This document shows positions 42,116 to 52,854 of a stretch of 64,000 nucleotides of DNA, piece after piece. Under the pieces are notes generated by a model that had not been told where the DNA came from, made no database searches, and was given only the letters and a program-made list of their open reading frames with translations. Position numbers and translations under genes: made by a program. How positions within the stretch are numbered: the first letter of the stretch is position 1; every line of letters starts with the position of its first letter. The DNA comes from Balaenoptera acutorostrata. Taxonomy: Eukaryota; Chordata; Mammalia; Artiodactyla; Balaenopteridae. The stretch is from assembly GCF_949987535.1 (NCBI RefSeq), contig NC_080082.1, forward strand, positions 52,366,374-52,430,373. Direction: 5' to 3'.

Positions 42116-43803
42116 AGCAGAGTGGGCAGAATTTGCGGATGGATAATTTATGGAGCACGAGGGAAAGAGTCTGTGGAGTGTCGAGGAGGACTCGAAGGCC
42201 CGTGGCCTGAGCAGCTGGAGGGATGGAGGCGCCATCACCGAGATGGGGCGGCCGCCAGAGGGGCAGGTTTGGGAGAGCCCAGGAGCTCAGCTTCAGAAGC
42301 AGAAGCCTTGAGTTTGAGATGTACGTCAGGCAACCAAGGGGGCTGCTGAGTAAGTCCGGAGGTTGGGTTAAAGAGAGAAATTTGGGTGCATAAAGTGAGA
42401 CTGGATGAGCTCTCCAGGGAGAGAAGAGGACCAAGGTGGAGACCTAGAGGTGACCATCAGTACAGATCCAGAAGGTAAGGAGGAACCAGGGGGGGCACTG
42501 AGAGGGAGCCGGCAGGGAGGCTAGAGAAGACCAGAAGAGGATGGCCGGTGTCTCAGGAGCAAAGGAGACAGGGAACGATGAGGGCTGACGGGTCAAGTAA
42601 GACGACAACTGAAATGTGACTTAGATTAGGACCAGGGGGACCCTGACAAGAGCACTTCCATGGAGCAGAGGTGGAGGAGGAGTAGAATGTGAACATTTGA
42701 TTGGAAAGAGTGTAGAAGAGAACTGGAGACATCTCTGGTGAGAAATTTTGCTGTAAAGGGGAACCAAGAAACAGGGCTGTGGCTGGAGAAGGTCAGAGAG
42801 TTTTGTCTTCTGTCTTGTGTTAAGATGGAAGGAGTTACAATACATCTGTATGCCAGCGGGAATGATCAGGAAGGTGACGACGCAGGGGAGAGGGGAGCAT
42901 TGCTGGAGCAGTGATGGAGACAAGAGGAAACAAGCGAGTCCCCAAGTGGGGGTCAGCCTTAGTGAGGCTTGATCCGTATCAGGAGGAGGAGGAGATGTGT
43001 GGAGCAGACGCCAGGAGGTGGGAGATTGAGGACATTCTCTCCTACGGCTTCAGTGAAATGAGCTGGGAGCAGTAATGGGGGAAAAGAGAGAGGATGCACC
43101 GAAGACCCCTTGAGAGGCTGGTCAGGAACTCAAAGTTTTGAGCTCTTGGAAGAGGACAGAGGCATGGAGTAGAGGCCAAGTTTGATTTAGCCAGATTGGG
43201 GGTTTCCCAAGTGAGAATAATAAAGAGAGGGAGTTGGGGGGGTGGGATCCAAGGGAGCCACTTTGGTGAGTGACCACAGACTTGCAGGGCTGAAGGACAG
43301 TGAAAGGGGAGGGGCATCGATGGGGCCGTAGGTCCTGGCAGGGTTGGGGGATTGGAGGGAGGGAGCTGGGAGAGAGGAGAAGGCAGATAGAGAGCGAGAA
43401 GCATGAAACTGAGATTGGAGGGTCTGTGTGTATCGGGCATGGGCATGACGAGGGCCAAGGTCGCTGGAGGGGCCAGGGTTGGGCAGAGGACCAGATCCCT
43501 GGCAGAGAGGCGGTGGGGGCATGGGGAGGCTGGGGGAGGTCGAAGGAGCATCTACCTGGATGTGAGGATTGTGTTAGGAGTGAGTGGTGAGCCAGGTGGA
43601 AAATGTAAGAGACCGTGATCCCCACGGCCATAGTGACCCCAGCACCCACCCTGTCCCCTCTCAGGAGGCATCCCTAACTGGAAAAGGGGACTTGGGTTCT
43701 ACTGGATGGGCGGTCAGCTCTGGGAAAGACATCTGCCGCTCCAGCTCCATCAAAGACCCACATGTGAAAAGTAAATCTATAAAGTTAATAGAAGAAAGTG
43801 TGG

Positions 43804-44100
43804 TGGACTTCCCTGGTGGTGCAGTGGTTAAGAATCCGCCTGCCAGTGCAGGGGACATGGGTTCGAGCCCTGGTCTGGGAAGATCCCACATGCTGCGGAG
43901 CAACTAAGCCCGTGCACCACAACTACTGAAGCCCGTGCTCCTAGAGCCCGTGCTCTGCAACAAGAGAAGCCACTGCAGTGAGAAGCCCGCCCACAGCAAT
44001 AAAGAGTAGCCCCTGCTTGCCGCAACTAGAGAAAGCCCGCGCAAAGCAACGAAGACCCAAATGCAGCCCAAAATAAATAAATTAATTAACTTTTTTTAAA
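43804..44100 (+). mobile_element. CHR-type cetacean SINE
   Basis: Head TGGACTTCCCTGGTGGTGCA, body with GCCCGTGCTCTGCAACAAGA, AT-rich tail. No clear target duplication was found. Confidence 0.9.
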
Positions 44101-45108
44101 ATATGGGGTTGCATGACCTGGGTTTTTCAACAAATAATTGGCTTTAAAGACAAAGGGCCTGTTAGCGAGTGTTGTTTTAAGCTTTTGCATGCCGGAGACC
44201 TGTATGTGCCTGAGCATCTAGCAACGCCCATGGGGCTCTTTTCAGAATCAAGTTTATAAAAGCATAACATCCAGAGGGTTACAGAGGAAACTCATTGCAT
44301 TAATATACAGTTAGTAAAAAAAATAATAATTGTGATATAGTAATATATGTGCTTCTTTATTAATACATTAAAGAATAAGATCTGGCTGCAGATTCAATAA
44401 CTACCATAATTTCTAAGCAGTGATGAGTAAAACCAATCTTTCAAGAGATCTGCAACAACTGTAATGTGCTATAAAACATCTGTGATTTATTTGGGTGACA
44501 AGGTCATAGGTTCTGGCAATAGTATTGTGATTTGTTGCCAAAATTCATAATTGACAAAAATATCAAATGTCATTAGAGGTTAGTGAAAACATAGATGTCA
44601 GTTTTTTCCCACCAATGGTGATAGACGCCAAGAACTCTGGACCAGTTGGAGGTCCCAGGACCCCAGGTTGAGAATCCCTGTAGTTTAAAAACACAACATG
44701 TGGATCTTGTATAGATCCTGATTTGAACAAACTAACTTAAAAAGACATTTCTGAGATAACTGGGATATTTGAACACAGGGTGTGTATTATAAGATATTAA
44801 GGAAATATCGTTCTTTTTATTTTAGCATTTTTTAAAAAATTGAAACAAGTAAATCAGATAATTACAAGAACTGTATGGAGATTAACAGAGCCTGAAATGA
44901 CCCCTTGGGTCCAACCAGGTGACAAGTGCATATCATTTCCTTCCACAAGGGCCCAGGGGCCTGGAGTGGGAGGAAGGGCCCCCCACACACCAGTCTTGGA
45001 GCCCAGAGACAGAGCATGTGGCTTTCTCTCCCCTTCTGCATCTCCTGCCCTTCCCCACAGGAGGCAGCAGTTCTCTGGAAACCTCTGGTTGTCAAAAAAC
45101 CTCTAGGA

Positions 45109-45463
45109 GGGCTTCCCTGGTGGCGCAGTGGTTAAGAATCTGCCTGCCAGTGCAGAGGACACGGGTTCGAGCTGTGCTCCGGGAAGATCCCACATGCCCT
45201 GGAGCGCCTAAGCCTGTGCGCCACAACTATGGAGCCTGGGCCCTAGAGCCCGCATGCCACAACTACTGAGCCCACGCGCCACAACTACTGAAGCCCGCGA
45301 GCCTAGAGCCCGTGCTCTGCAACAAGAGAAGCCACCACAATGAGAACCCCATGCACATCAGTGAAGAGTAGGCCCCGCTCGCCGCAACTAGAGAAAGCCC
45401 GTGAGCAGCAACGAAGACCCAATGCAGCCAAACATAAAAAAAAAAATTAAAAAGTAAAAAATA
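45109..45463 (+). mobile_element. CHR-type cetacean SINE, full length
   Basis: Head GGCTTCCCTGGTGGCGCAG, long CACAACTACTGA body, A-rich tail. The perfect 15-bp duplication AAAAAACCTCTAGGA lies at 45094-45108 and 45464-45478. Confidence 0.92.
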
Positions 45464-46029
45464 AAAAAACCTCTAGGACCAGCCAGAGAGCAAGTGTGGG
45501 TGGGTCTCTCCTGGTGAAGGAGTACTTTTTGGCAATGCTCAGATCAGCACTTCAAGCTCCAGATCCAGGCCAGACAGGAAAAGGTGGAAAACACAAATCT
45601 CCTGCTAGAAACACACACACACAAACCTTATATTACATGCTCAATAAAATCCAAAAAGGCTTTTCTGGTTTTTTTGTTTGTTTTTGTTTTGTTTGCTTTT
45701 GGTGGCAGGGATTCAAAGGGAGAACTCTCATCTTCTGGTTAACCTTCACATTAGCAAAAACCACTGTTACAAAAAGGAAAAGGATATAACATCGTCTTTT
45801 TATCGAGAGTCATTTCAGAGGATGAATAAACAATAAGCAGATTCTGACAGACGGCAGTGGGGTTGCATTTTCATTCTTGCGCCTCTCACCCCATACCCAC
45901 TTAGCAATAAAAACTGTGCATAAGCGCTGGCAACAGGCTCTGAGTGGCCACCCCTCTCGCGCCGTACGAAGTTTAAATGGAGCAGGGGCACCGCCTGCTT
46001 CCTACTAGTTTTAGCGGCACAGGACGGAG

Positions 46030-47690
46030 GGTCCGGCCGAGCGGCCGGCCCATGGCTATGCTGCGCAGCTTGCCTCCTGCGGTAGTTGCTGTAGGCCTCC
46101 TCGAACGTGGCCTTGCAGGGGAACGGGGCCTTCAGCTTGGAGCACGTGAGGAAGGAGCCCCCCAGCTTCCTGTGCGGGGAGTAGGTCTCCTCGGTGCTTC
46201 AGCATGGTGGGGATCGGGTGGTGGATCTTCGCGGTGGTGCTCTGGGCGCCAAAGTCAAAGGGCTCCTCCGAGGCAAAGGCCTCCCCCAGGATGAGGATGG
46301 CGTCCAAGTGGGTATCTTCCACGGCCTTGACCTCATAGCCGGTGAGGAACTTCATCTCTGTGGAGTTCTTCAGCACGGCCTCCCTGTCCTGGTCAGCAGC
46401 AGCCCTGATGATCTGGATGTAGCAGTCTGTGAAGGATCCTTCGTGTTCCTGAGCTGCCCCGAAGTCCAGAATAGTCACCCTGTGCTGCTGAGCGCCATCA
46501 AAGAAGTTGACCCAGTTGGGGTCTGTCTGCATGAAGCAGAACTGGAACTGCTCCTGCAGGCACAGGACCGGGATATGGTAGCAGATCTCGTTCCGGATCT
46601 CCTGGCTCAGCCCCTCGGCCTGGGCCAAGGGGGAAGCCAGACACCAGCTGCGTGGTCAGCACGTGGGGGCTTCAGAGCTCCTCCACAGTCTCAGGCGTGT
46701 AGAAGAAGGGGTGGTCCTTCAGCAGCTCCCTGAACCTGCCCGCACAGGCGGCTTCCTGCTGGCAGTCGCACTCGAGGGCCAGCTCCTGCCTCGGCACGTC
46801 GAGCAGGTGCTCATGGAACAGGCCTTCCGGAAGCATGTTGCTCCTGTTCAGCACGGCCATGAGCTTGTTGACGTCACAGTTGATGCTCTGGGCCACACCG
46901 GGCTACTGGACCTTTTTTTAAAAAAAATAAATATTTTGTTTGTTTTTTTTGGCTGTGTTGGGTCTTCGTTGCTGCATGTGGGCTTTCTCTAGTTGCGGTG
47001 AGCAGGGGCTACTCTTTGTTGCAGTGCGCGGGCTTCTCATAGAGGTGGCTTCTCTTGTTGCGGAGCACGGGCTCTAGGCGCGCGGGCTTCAGTAGTTGTG
47101 GCTCGCAGGCTCTAGAGTGCAGGCTCAGTAGTTGTGGCGTACCGGCTTAGTTGCTCCGCAGCGTGTGGTATCTTCCTGGACCAGAGCTCGAACCTGTGTC
47201 CCCTGCATTGGCAGGCGGATTCTTAACCACTGCGCCACCAGGGAAGCCCCGGGCTACTGGATTTTCATGGCCACCTCGCGGACAACTTTCACGCGGGCCA
47301 GGTGCACCTGCCCGATGGAGGCTTGTCCCAGCAGTTGGGGCCCAGGTCGTTGTTGAGAGTTTTCATCATCTGTTTCAGTGTCATGAAGTCCACGCTCTGC
47401 CTGACCCGCTCGAAGATCTTGGCCCGATGGGGTTTGATGAAGGCGTCGTCCTGGAAGCTCAGCATCTGGCCCAGCTTGAGCGCCGCCCCCGCGCACCTTG
47501 CAGAGCGTGCGCACGATGCGCTCCCTGTCGGCCTCCGACAGGAAGGGGCTGGAATCCAGCACGGCCTTCTTCCCTGAAGGATCCTCGGGACGGAGGCTCT
47601 TCTTGGCAACCTTGGCCAGGGCCCCAAAGCCCAGACCCACAGCCAGACCTGCCAGAACCCACAGGCATGTTGACCGAACAAGCTCCATGG
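46030..47690 (-). pseudogene. COQ8A: COQ8A processed pseudogene (retrocopy)
   Basis: COQ8A (ADCK3) is a mitochondrial UbiB-type atypical kinase needed for coenzyme Q synthesis. The minus strand shows its C-terminal half (roughly residues 290-647 of the parent, from memory) with no introns, so it is a retrocopy. It begins near [18 protein letters not shown], keeps LCKVRG and ALKLGQML (the KxGQ motif), then [14 protein letters not shown] and FMQTDPNW, and the kinase-like ILDFGA. Defects: a frameshift after LCKVRG, a deletion of about a dozen codons just before SIGQVHLAR, an in-frame TAG after AMKIQ, a SINE at 46911-47248, a frameshift near KHRG, and loss of the normal stop. The 5' half is missing. 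I chose COQ8A over its paralogue COQ8B because of [11 protein letters not shown] and KFLTGYEVK. Confidence 0.9.
46911..47248 (-). mobile_element. CHR-type cetacean SINE inserted in the COQ8A pseudogene
   Basis: Reverse orientation, T-rich left end, head CACTGCGCCACCAGGGAAGC. The perfect 13-bp duplication CCGGGCTACTGGA is at 46898-46910 and 47249-47261. The duplicated bases are COQ8A sequence, so the SINE came after the retrocopy. Confidence 0.93.
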
Positions 47691-47762
47691 AGGTTCTCTG
47701 CAGCAACAAGGGGCAAATCGGAGCATAAAACAGCTTCATTCACACAGCACCTCGTTCATCTT

Positions 47763-47899
47763 TTTTATTCTTATATTTTTAAAAATTTTTTGGCCGCGCC
47801 ACGGGGCATGTGAAATCTTAGTTCCCCAACCAGGGATTGAACCCGCGGCCCCAGCATTGGAAGCACGGAGTCCTAACCACTGGACCGCCAGGGAAGTCC
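47763..47899 (-). mobile_element. Short SINE, cetacean tRNA-derived type
   Basis: Reverse orientation: T-rich left end, GGGATTGAACCCGCGGCCCC, and head CACTGGACCGCCAGGGAAGT. Poly-T follows at 47908-47925. Confidence 0.85.
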
Positions 47900-48258
47900 T
47901 TTGTTCTTTTTTTTTTTTTTTTTTGATGTGATAATGGCATTGTGGTTATGATTTTTGTAAAGTCATTACTTGTTTGAGATAGATCATGAAATATTTGAGA
48001 TAGATAATTATAGCTAGGGTTGGTTTGGTTTTCGTGGCTTAAAAATTAGGGTTTGTTTTAAAGTATTACAGCTAAAGTGAAGTAAGGGAATTTTCTTGGA
48101 TGATAGTGATGTCCTATTTCTTTTCGTGTGTGTGTGTTCTATTTCTTAACAAAGATTGGGATTACACAGTTATAAGCATTTGTCAAAACCCATCAAATAG
48201 CATACTTAAGATTTTGCATTTCTTTGTGTACAAATTTTACCTTAAAAAAAAGTAAATA

Positions 48259-48626
48259 GGGCTTCCCTGGTGACGCAGTGGTTAAGAGTCCTTCTGCCAA
48301 TACAGGGGACACGGGTTCGAGCCCTGGTCTGGGAAGATCCCACGAGACGTGGAGCGACTGGGCCTGTGCGCCACAACTGCTGAGGCTGCTCTCTGGGGCC
48401 CACGAGCCACAACTGCTGAGCCCGTGCACCGCAACTGCTGAGGCCCACGTGCCTGGGGCCCGTGCTCCACAACAAGAGAAGCCACCGCAATGAGAAGCCC
48501 GTGCACCACAGGGAAGGGTGGCCCCCGCTCGCTGCAACTAGAGAGGGCCCACATGCAGCAACGAAGACCCAACGCAGCCAAAAATAAATAAATAAATAAA
48601 TTAATTAATTAATTAATTAATTAAAT
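48259..48626 (+). mobile_element. CHR-type cetacean SINE, full length
   Basis: Head GGCTTCCCTGGTGACGCAGT, a body with CTGCTGAG instead of CTACTGAG units, and a tail of AAATAAATAAATTAATTAAT repeats. Confidence 0.9.
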
Positions 48627-48647
48627 CTTGAACTCTAGGTAACGGTA

Positions 48648-49245
48648 TGTATATTAGTTTCCTAGGGCTGCCATAACAAAGTACCACAAATTGGGTGGCT
48701 TAAAACAACAGAAATTTATTCTCTCATGATTCTGGAGGCCAGAAGTCTGAAGTCAAGGTGTCTGCCTGACCATGCTCTCTCTAAGCTTCCAGGAGAGGAT
48801 CCTTCCTTGCCTCTTTCAAGCTTCTGGTAGTCCCAGGAGTTCCTTGGCTTGTGGCTGCATCACTGCAATCTCTGCCTCTGTCTTCACATGGCCTCTTAGT
48901 GTGTCTCTGTGTCTTCACGTGGCTGTGTTCTTATAAGGACACCAGTCATTTTGAGTTAAGAGCTTCTAGCATGACTTCCTCTTAACTAATTATACTTACA
49001 TCTTTTTTTTTTTTTTTTTTGGCCATACCTCACAGCGTGTGGGATCCTAGCTCCCCAACCAGGGATCGGGGGTCGAACCCATACCCCCTGCAGTGGAAGC
49101 ACGGAGTCTTAACCACTGGACAACCAGGGAAGTCCCTATATCTGCATCTTATTATTTGGAAATAAGGTCACATTCTAAAGTGCAAGGAGTTAGAACTTCA
49201 ACATACCTTTTTGCGGGGGGACACAATTCAACTCATACTAATACA
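48648..49245 (-). repeat. MaLR (MLT1-type) LTR, split by a short SINE
   Basis: Reverse orientation: TATTAGTTTCCTAGGGCTGC, GTGGCTTAAAACAACAGAAA, ATTCTGGAGGCCAGAAGTC, TTATAAGGACACCAGTCA, and the far end GGGGGACACAATTCAACTC. It is non-coding. Confidence 0.78.
49001..49136 (-). mobile_element. Short SINE inside the MaLR LTR
   Basis: Poly-T left end, GGTCGAACCCATACCCCCTG, and head CACTGGACAACCAGGGAAGT at the right. It separates two halves of the LTR. Confidence 0.87.
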
Positions 49246-49742
49246 CTTGCTGAAATGTTTAGTGGAAGAGTGTGGAACTTACTTTGAAATGCATTAAAAA
49301 AATGTGATGGGTAGGTGGTGGGATGGATAGAGAGAAAAATGAGTGATAAAGCCAGTAGATTAAAATGCTAATGGTAGAGTCCTGCTGATGGGTATATGGG
49401 TGTTCACTGAACAATTACTTCAACTTTTCTGTATGTTTGAAATTTTGAAAAAGAAAGTGTTGCATCTCAAAAAAAAAAAAAGTTTAAGGAGGATAATTGA
49501 AATAAGAATAACCGTGCACTGAGAATTGTTGGCGCTGGGTGATGGCTAAGTGGGGGATCATTACGCTAGTCTCTCTACTTTCTGTATGCTTGGAAATCTC
49601 CAAATTAAATTTCCGAGGATTCTGTTTAATGAAGGAACTATGAACAAAACTAATAGACAGGTAAATGAAAGGTACCATGTCTGAAACTGACAAAGGATTA
49701 ATAATAAGAATATTCAAAGATCCCTTAGAAATGAACACAACA

Positions 49743-49985
49743 GGGACTTTCCTGGTGGTCCAGTGGTTAAGACTCCACGCTCCCAATGCAGAGGGCCCGG
49801 GTTTGATCCCTGATCAGGGAACTAGATCCCACATGCATGCTGCAACTAAAGATTCCACATGCTGCAACGAAGATCCCACATGCCACAACTAAAAGATCTG
49901 CATGCTGCAACTAAAGGTTCCATGTGCTGCAACTAAGACCCGGCGCAGACAAATAAATTAAAAAAAATTTTTTTAAGAAAAAGAA
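49743..49985 (+). mobile_element. SINE of an older or different CHR subfamily
   Basis: Head GGGACTTTCCTGGTGGTCCAG with GGGTTTGATCCCTGATCAGG. Its body uses GCTGCAACTAAAGATTCCAC units rather than CACAACTACTGAG. The duplication GAACACAACA at 49733-49742 has a near match at 50285-50294, beyond the next SINE. Confidence 0.85.
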
Positions 49986-49986
49986 A

Positions 49987-50284
49987 AAGGGAATTCCCTG
50001 GTGGCACAGTGGTTAAGAGTCTGCCTGCCAAAGCAGGGGACACGGGTTCGAGCCTTGGTCCAGGAAGATACCACATGCCTCAGAGCAACTAATCCCACGT
50101 GCCACAACAACTGAAGCCCGCGCGCCTAGAGCCCGTGCTCCACAACAGGAGAAGCCACCGCAATGAGAAGCCCGTGCACCGTGACGAAGAGTAGCCCCCG
50201 CTCACCACAACTAGAGAAAGCCCGCGTGCAGCAACGAAGACCCAACGCAGCCAAATAAATAAATAAATTTATATTTATAAAAAA
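49987..50284 (+). mobile_element. CHR-type cetacean SINE inserted in the tail of the previous one
   Basis: Head GGAATTCCCTGGTGGCACAG, the usual GCCTAGAGCCCGTGCTCCAC body, and an AAATAAATAAAT tail. It starts in the A-rich tail of the SINE to its left. Confidence 0.87.
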
Positions 50285-50299
50285 GAACACTACAACCAC

Positions 50300-50990
50300 C
50301 TCCTCCACCCCCCCAAAAAAATAGGGTGAGCAAAGGATGTGAGCACTTAAATGTCAGAAGACCTAAAAAACTGTCAAGCATAAGAAAGTGAGTTCAAAAT
50401 CATTAGTACTCTGAAGAACGGAAGTAAAAAACAACCAGAATATGAGTGTTCGTGGCAAAATTCCTTTCAGATTTTCTATACATGTGAAATTTTTCATAAT
50501 AAAAAGTGGGGAAAAAACAATGAGCAGTCACTTAGCACCTAGTAGACACACAAAAATTAGAAAGCTGGATCATGTCAAGTAGTGGAGGGGATGTAGAGAC
50601 CCAGGAACTCTCATGCACTGGGGGTAGGAGTGGCCTGGGAGGCCATTCTGGAGGGCGATATGCACCTCCCTCCTTCCCAGAAATCATGCTCCTAGGTGGC
50701 ATCCCCTAGAAATTCTCACATGGGTCCGTAAGGGGTGGTGCCTAAGGATGTCCGCTGAGCATTACTTGTGGCGGTTGGTGCTGGGGGCGGCCTGGCTGCC
50801 CTGGGTTTCACCTTGGGGGCGTGGGCAGTTAAACTTCAAGGGACACACACCAGGGGGTCCTGTGGGCAATGAGAAGATGGGATGAAATATGCACAGAGCA
50901 ACATTGATAGAGCTTTACCTTACAGTATTGAGGGACACGTAGAGTAGGATACATAATAAAATTGCAATTACATAGATTAGAAGCATATGC
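50300..50990 (+). repeat. Old L1 LINE 3' fragments
   Basis: Contains GAAATTTTTCATAATAAAAAG, ACTCTCATGCACTGGGGGTA and GGAGGCCATTCTGGAGGGC. Diverged, no open frame. Confidence 0.6.
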
Positions 50991-51004
50991 ACACATCAAT
51001 ACAC

Positions 51005-51120
51005 TTTCTTTTTTCTTTTTTTGGCTGTGCCGCTGCTTTTAGTTCCCTGACCAGGGATTGAACCCAGGCCCTCGGCAGTGAAAGTACAGAGTCCTAACCA
51101 CTGGACGGCTGGGGAATTCC
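51005..51120 (-). mobile_element. Short SINE
   Basis: Reverse orientation: CCAGGGATTGAACCCAGGCC and head CACTGGACGGCTGGGGAATT. CATCAATACAC flanks it on both sides (ends at 51004, starts at 51122). Confidence 0.87.
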
Positions 51121-51498
51121 CCATCAATACACATTTCGCAAGCACACATATGAAAAAAAGATAACGTGGAGTGAGGTAGACAAGCAGGTTTGTCCAGTGA
51201 ACACTCTTGGAACCCCAGGAGCAAGGGCTCCCCCTGCCCAAATCCAGCCTCCCAGAAGAGCAGTGCCTTTGGCAATGAAATGCTGCCACGTGGGCCAGCC
51301 CTTAGGGTTTTGGACTGAGGGACTTGCCCCACTGCTGACAGGTATGCCTCTTTTGAGAGGTAATTATTAGCCTGCTATTGGCCACTAGTGGGGAAAGATG
51401 GTCTCATGAGGGGACATTGGAATCTCGGAGTTGACATTCCTTCAGTAGCCTTCTTATGGGGCAAGACAACTAAATTTCCATTATTAAAAACAGGGTAT

Positions 51499-51906
51499 GG
51501 GACTTCCCTGGTGGCGCAGTGGTTAAGAATCCGCCTGCCAATGCAGGGGACATGGGTTTCAGCCCTGGTCCGGGATGATCCCACATGCCGCGGAGCAAAT
51601 AAGCCCTTGCGCCACAACTACTGAGCCTGCGCTCTAGAGACCACGAGCCACAACTACGGAGCCCGCGTGCCACAACTACTGAGTTCACGCGCCTCAACTA
51701 GAGCCTGCGTGCCGCAAACTACAGAGCCCACATGCCCTGGAGCCTGAGTGCCACAACTAGAGAAGAGAAAACCCACACACCACAACTAGAGAGAAGCCCG
51801 CACGCCACAACTAAAGATCCCACACGCCTCAACAAAGATCCCACGTGCTACAACTAAGACCTGACGCAGACAAAAATAAATAATAAATTTTTTTTTAAAA
51901 AAAAAA
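51499..51906 (+). mobile_element. Long SINE with mixed subfamily features
   Basis: Head and middle match the common long form (GGGACTTCCCTGGTGGCGCA, CCACAACTACTGAG). From about 51770 it has CCACAACTAAAGATCCCACA units and ends CTAAGACCTGACGCAGAC, like the copy at 49743. Confidence 0.85.
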
Positions 51907-52360
51907 GCTCACTGGGTATTCAAAGAAGCAGGAAAACACAATGCAATTAATCAGGAAGTCTGAAATGGGTCTCACGGGGCTAAAAATCAAGGTGTCAGTG
52001 GAGCTGTGTTCCTGGTGGAGGCTCTAGGGAAGAGTCTGTTTCCTTACCTTTTCCAGCTTCTAGAATCCACCTTCACTCCTTGGCTCATGGACCCTCCTCC
52101 GTCTTCAAAGCCCATCACTCAACCTCTGCTTCCCTTGTCCCATCTCGCTCACTCTGACCCTCTTGCTTCCTCCTTGAATGATCCTTGTGATTACACTGGG
52201 CCCACGTGAATAATCCAGAATAATCCTGTCAGTTCAAGATCCTTAATTTAATCCTATCCACAAAGGCCCTTCTGCCATGTAAGGTAACATATTCACAGGT
52301 TCTGGGTTTTAGGATGTGAACAGTTTGGGGGGCCATTTTTCTATCTACCAACTACCCTAT
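51907..52360 (-). repeat. MaLR-like LTR, partial
   Basis: Contains AAATCAAGGTGTCAGTGGAG, CCTTACCTTTTCCAGCTTCT, AGATCCTTAATTTAATC and CCATTTTTCTATCTACCAAC, which parallel the LTR at 41115-42115. Confidence 0.6.
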
Positions 52361-52559
52361 TGAAAATTGCAATCTTCCCTAGCCCAGCGCTTCCAATCTC
52401 TTTACTCTGTTTAATTTTTTCTCTTTTTTTCCCGTATAATGTTTTCCATAATTCTTATCACCTTCTAACATGTTATATAATCTACTTGCTTATGATATTG
52501 CTTATTATCTGTTTTGCCCTGCTAGAATATAAACTCCTGATATAAACTGGTACCCAGAA

Positions 52560-52850
52560 TAGTGCCAGGCACATAATAGGTGCTCAAAAATATCTGTGAA
52601 TGAGGCTCTGCATGATCTGGCTCCAGGCCACCTCTCCTATCTCATTCCCTTTCACTCTCATCCTTGCTCACTGCCTTTCACCAACACTGGCCTCGCTGCC
52701 CCTTTAACATGCCAAGCACGTTCTTGTCTTAGACCTTTGCACCTGCTGTTTCTTAAATGTCCCTCTTCCCATGTCCTTGCATGGGTCTCTTCTCTCTCCC
52801 TTGCACAGAGAGGATGCACAAAAGATGGATACTTATTGAATTAATGAATG
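52560..52850 (+). repeat. L2-like LINE 3' fragment
   Basis: Contains TGCATGATCTGGCTCCAGGCC and CTTAGACCTTTGCACCTGCT. Diverged; assigned by pattern. Confidence 0.5.
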
Positions 52851-52854
52851 GATA

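Larger units (their letters stand above)
40635..43650 (+). repeat. Long ancient repeat split by later insertions
   Basis: Flanking pieces 40635-40750, 40964-41114 and 42116-43650 read as one diverged element: GGTTTGATTCTGAGGGTAGG, AGAAAGATCCTCATGGCTGC, GAGTTTGAGATGTACGTCAGG, GGTCAAGTAAGACGACAACTG, GTATGCCAGCGGGAATGATC. It is interrupted by a SINE and by an LTR that itself carries an L1. Same unassigned family as the copy at 37085. Confidence 0.6.

Noticed and set aside
42116..43650. G/A-rich region with long frames on the minus strand
   Set aside because: The nucleotide text matches an old interspersed repeat. The frames are Ser/Pro/Leu-rich by composition and have no domain.
46056..46628. 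190-codon COQ8A-like open frame as a possible gene
   Set aside because: It is one fragment of a retrocopy with frameshifts, an in-frame stop and a SINE upstream, so no complete kinase can be made.
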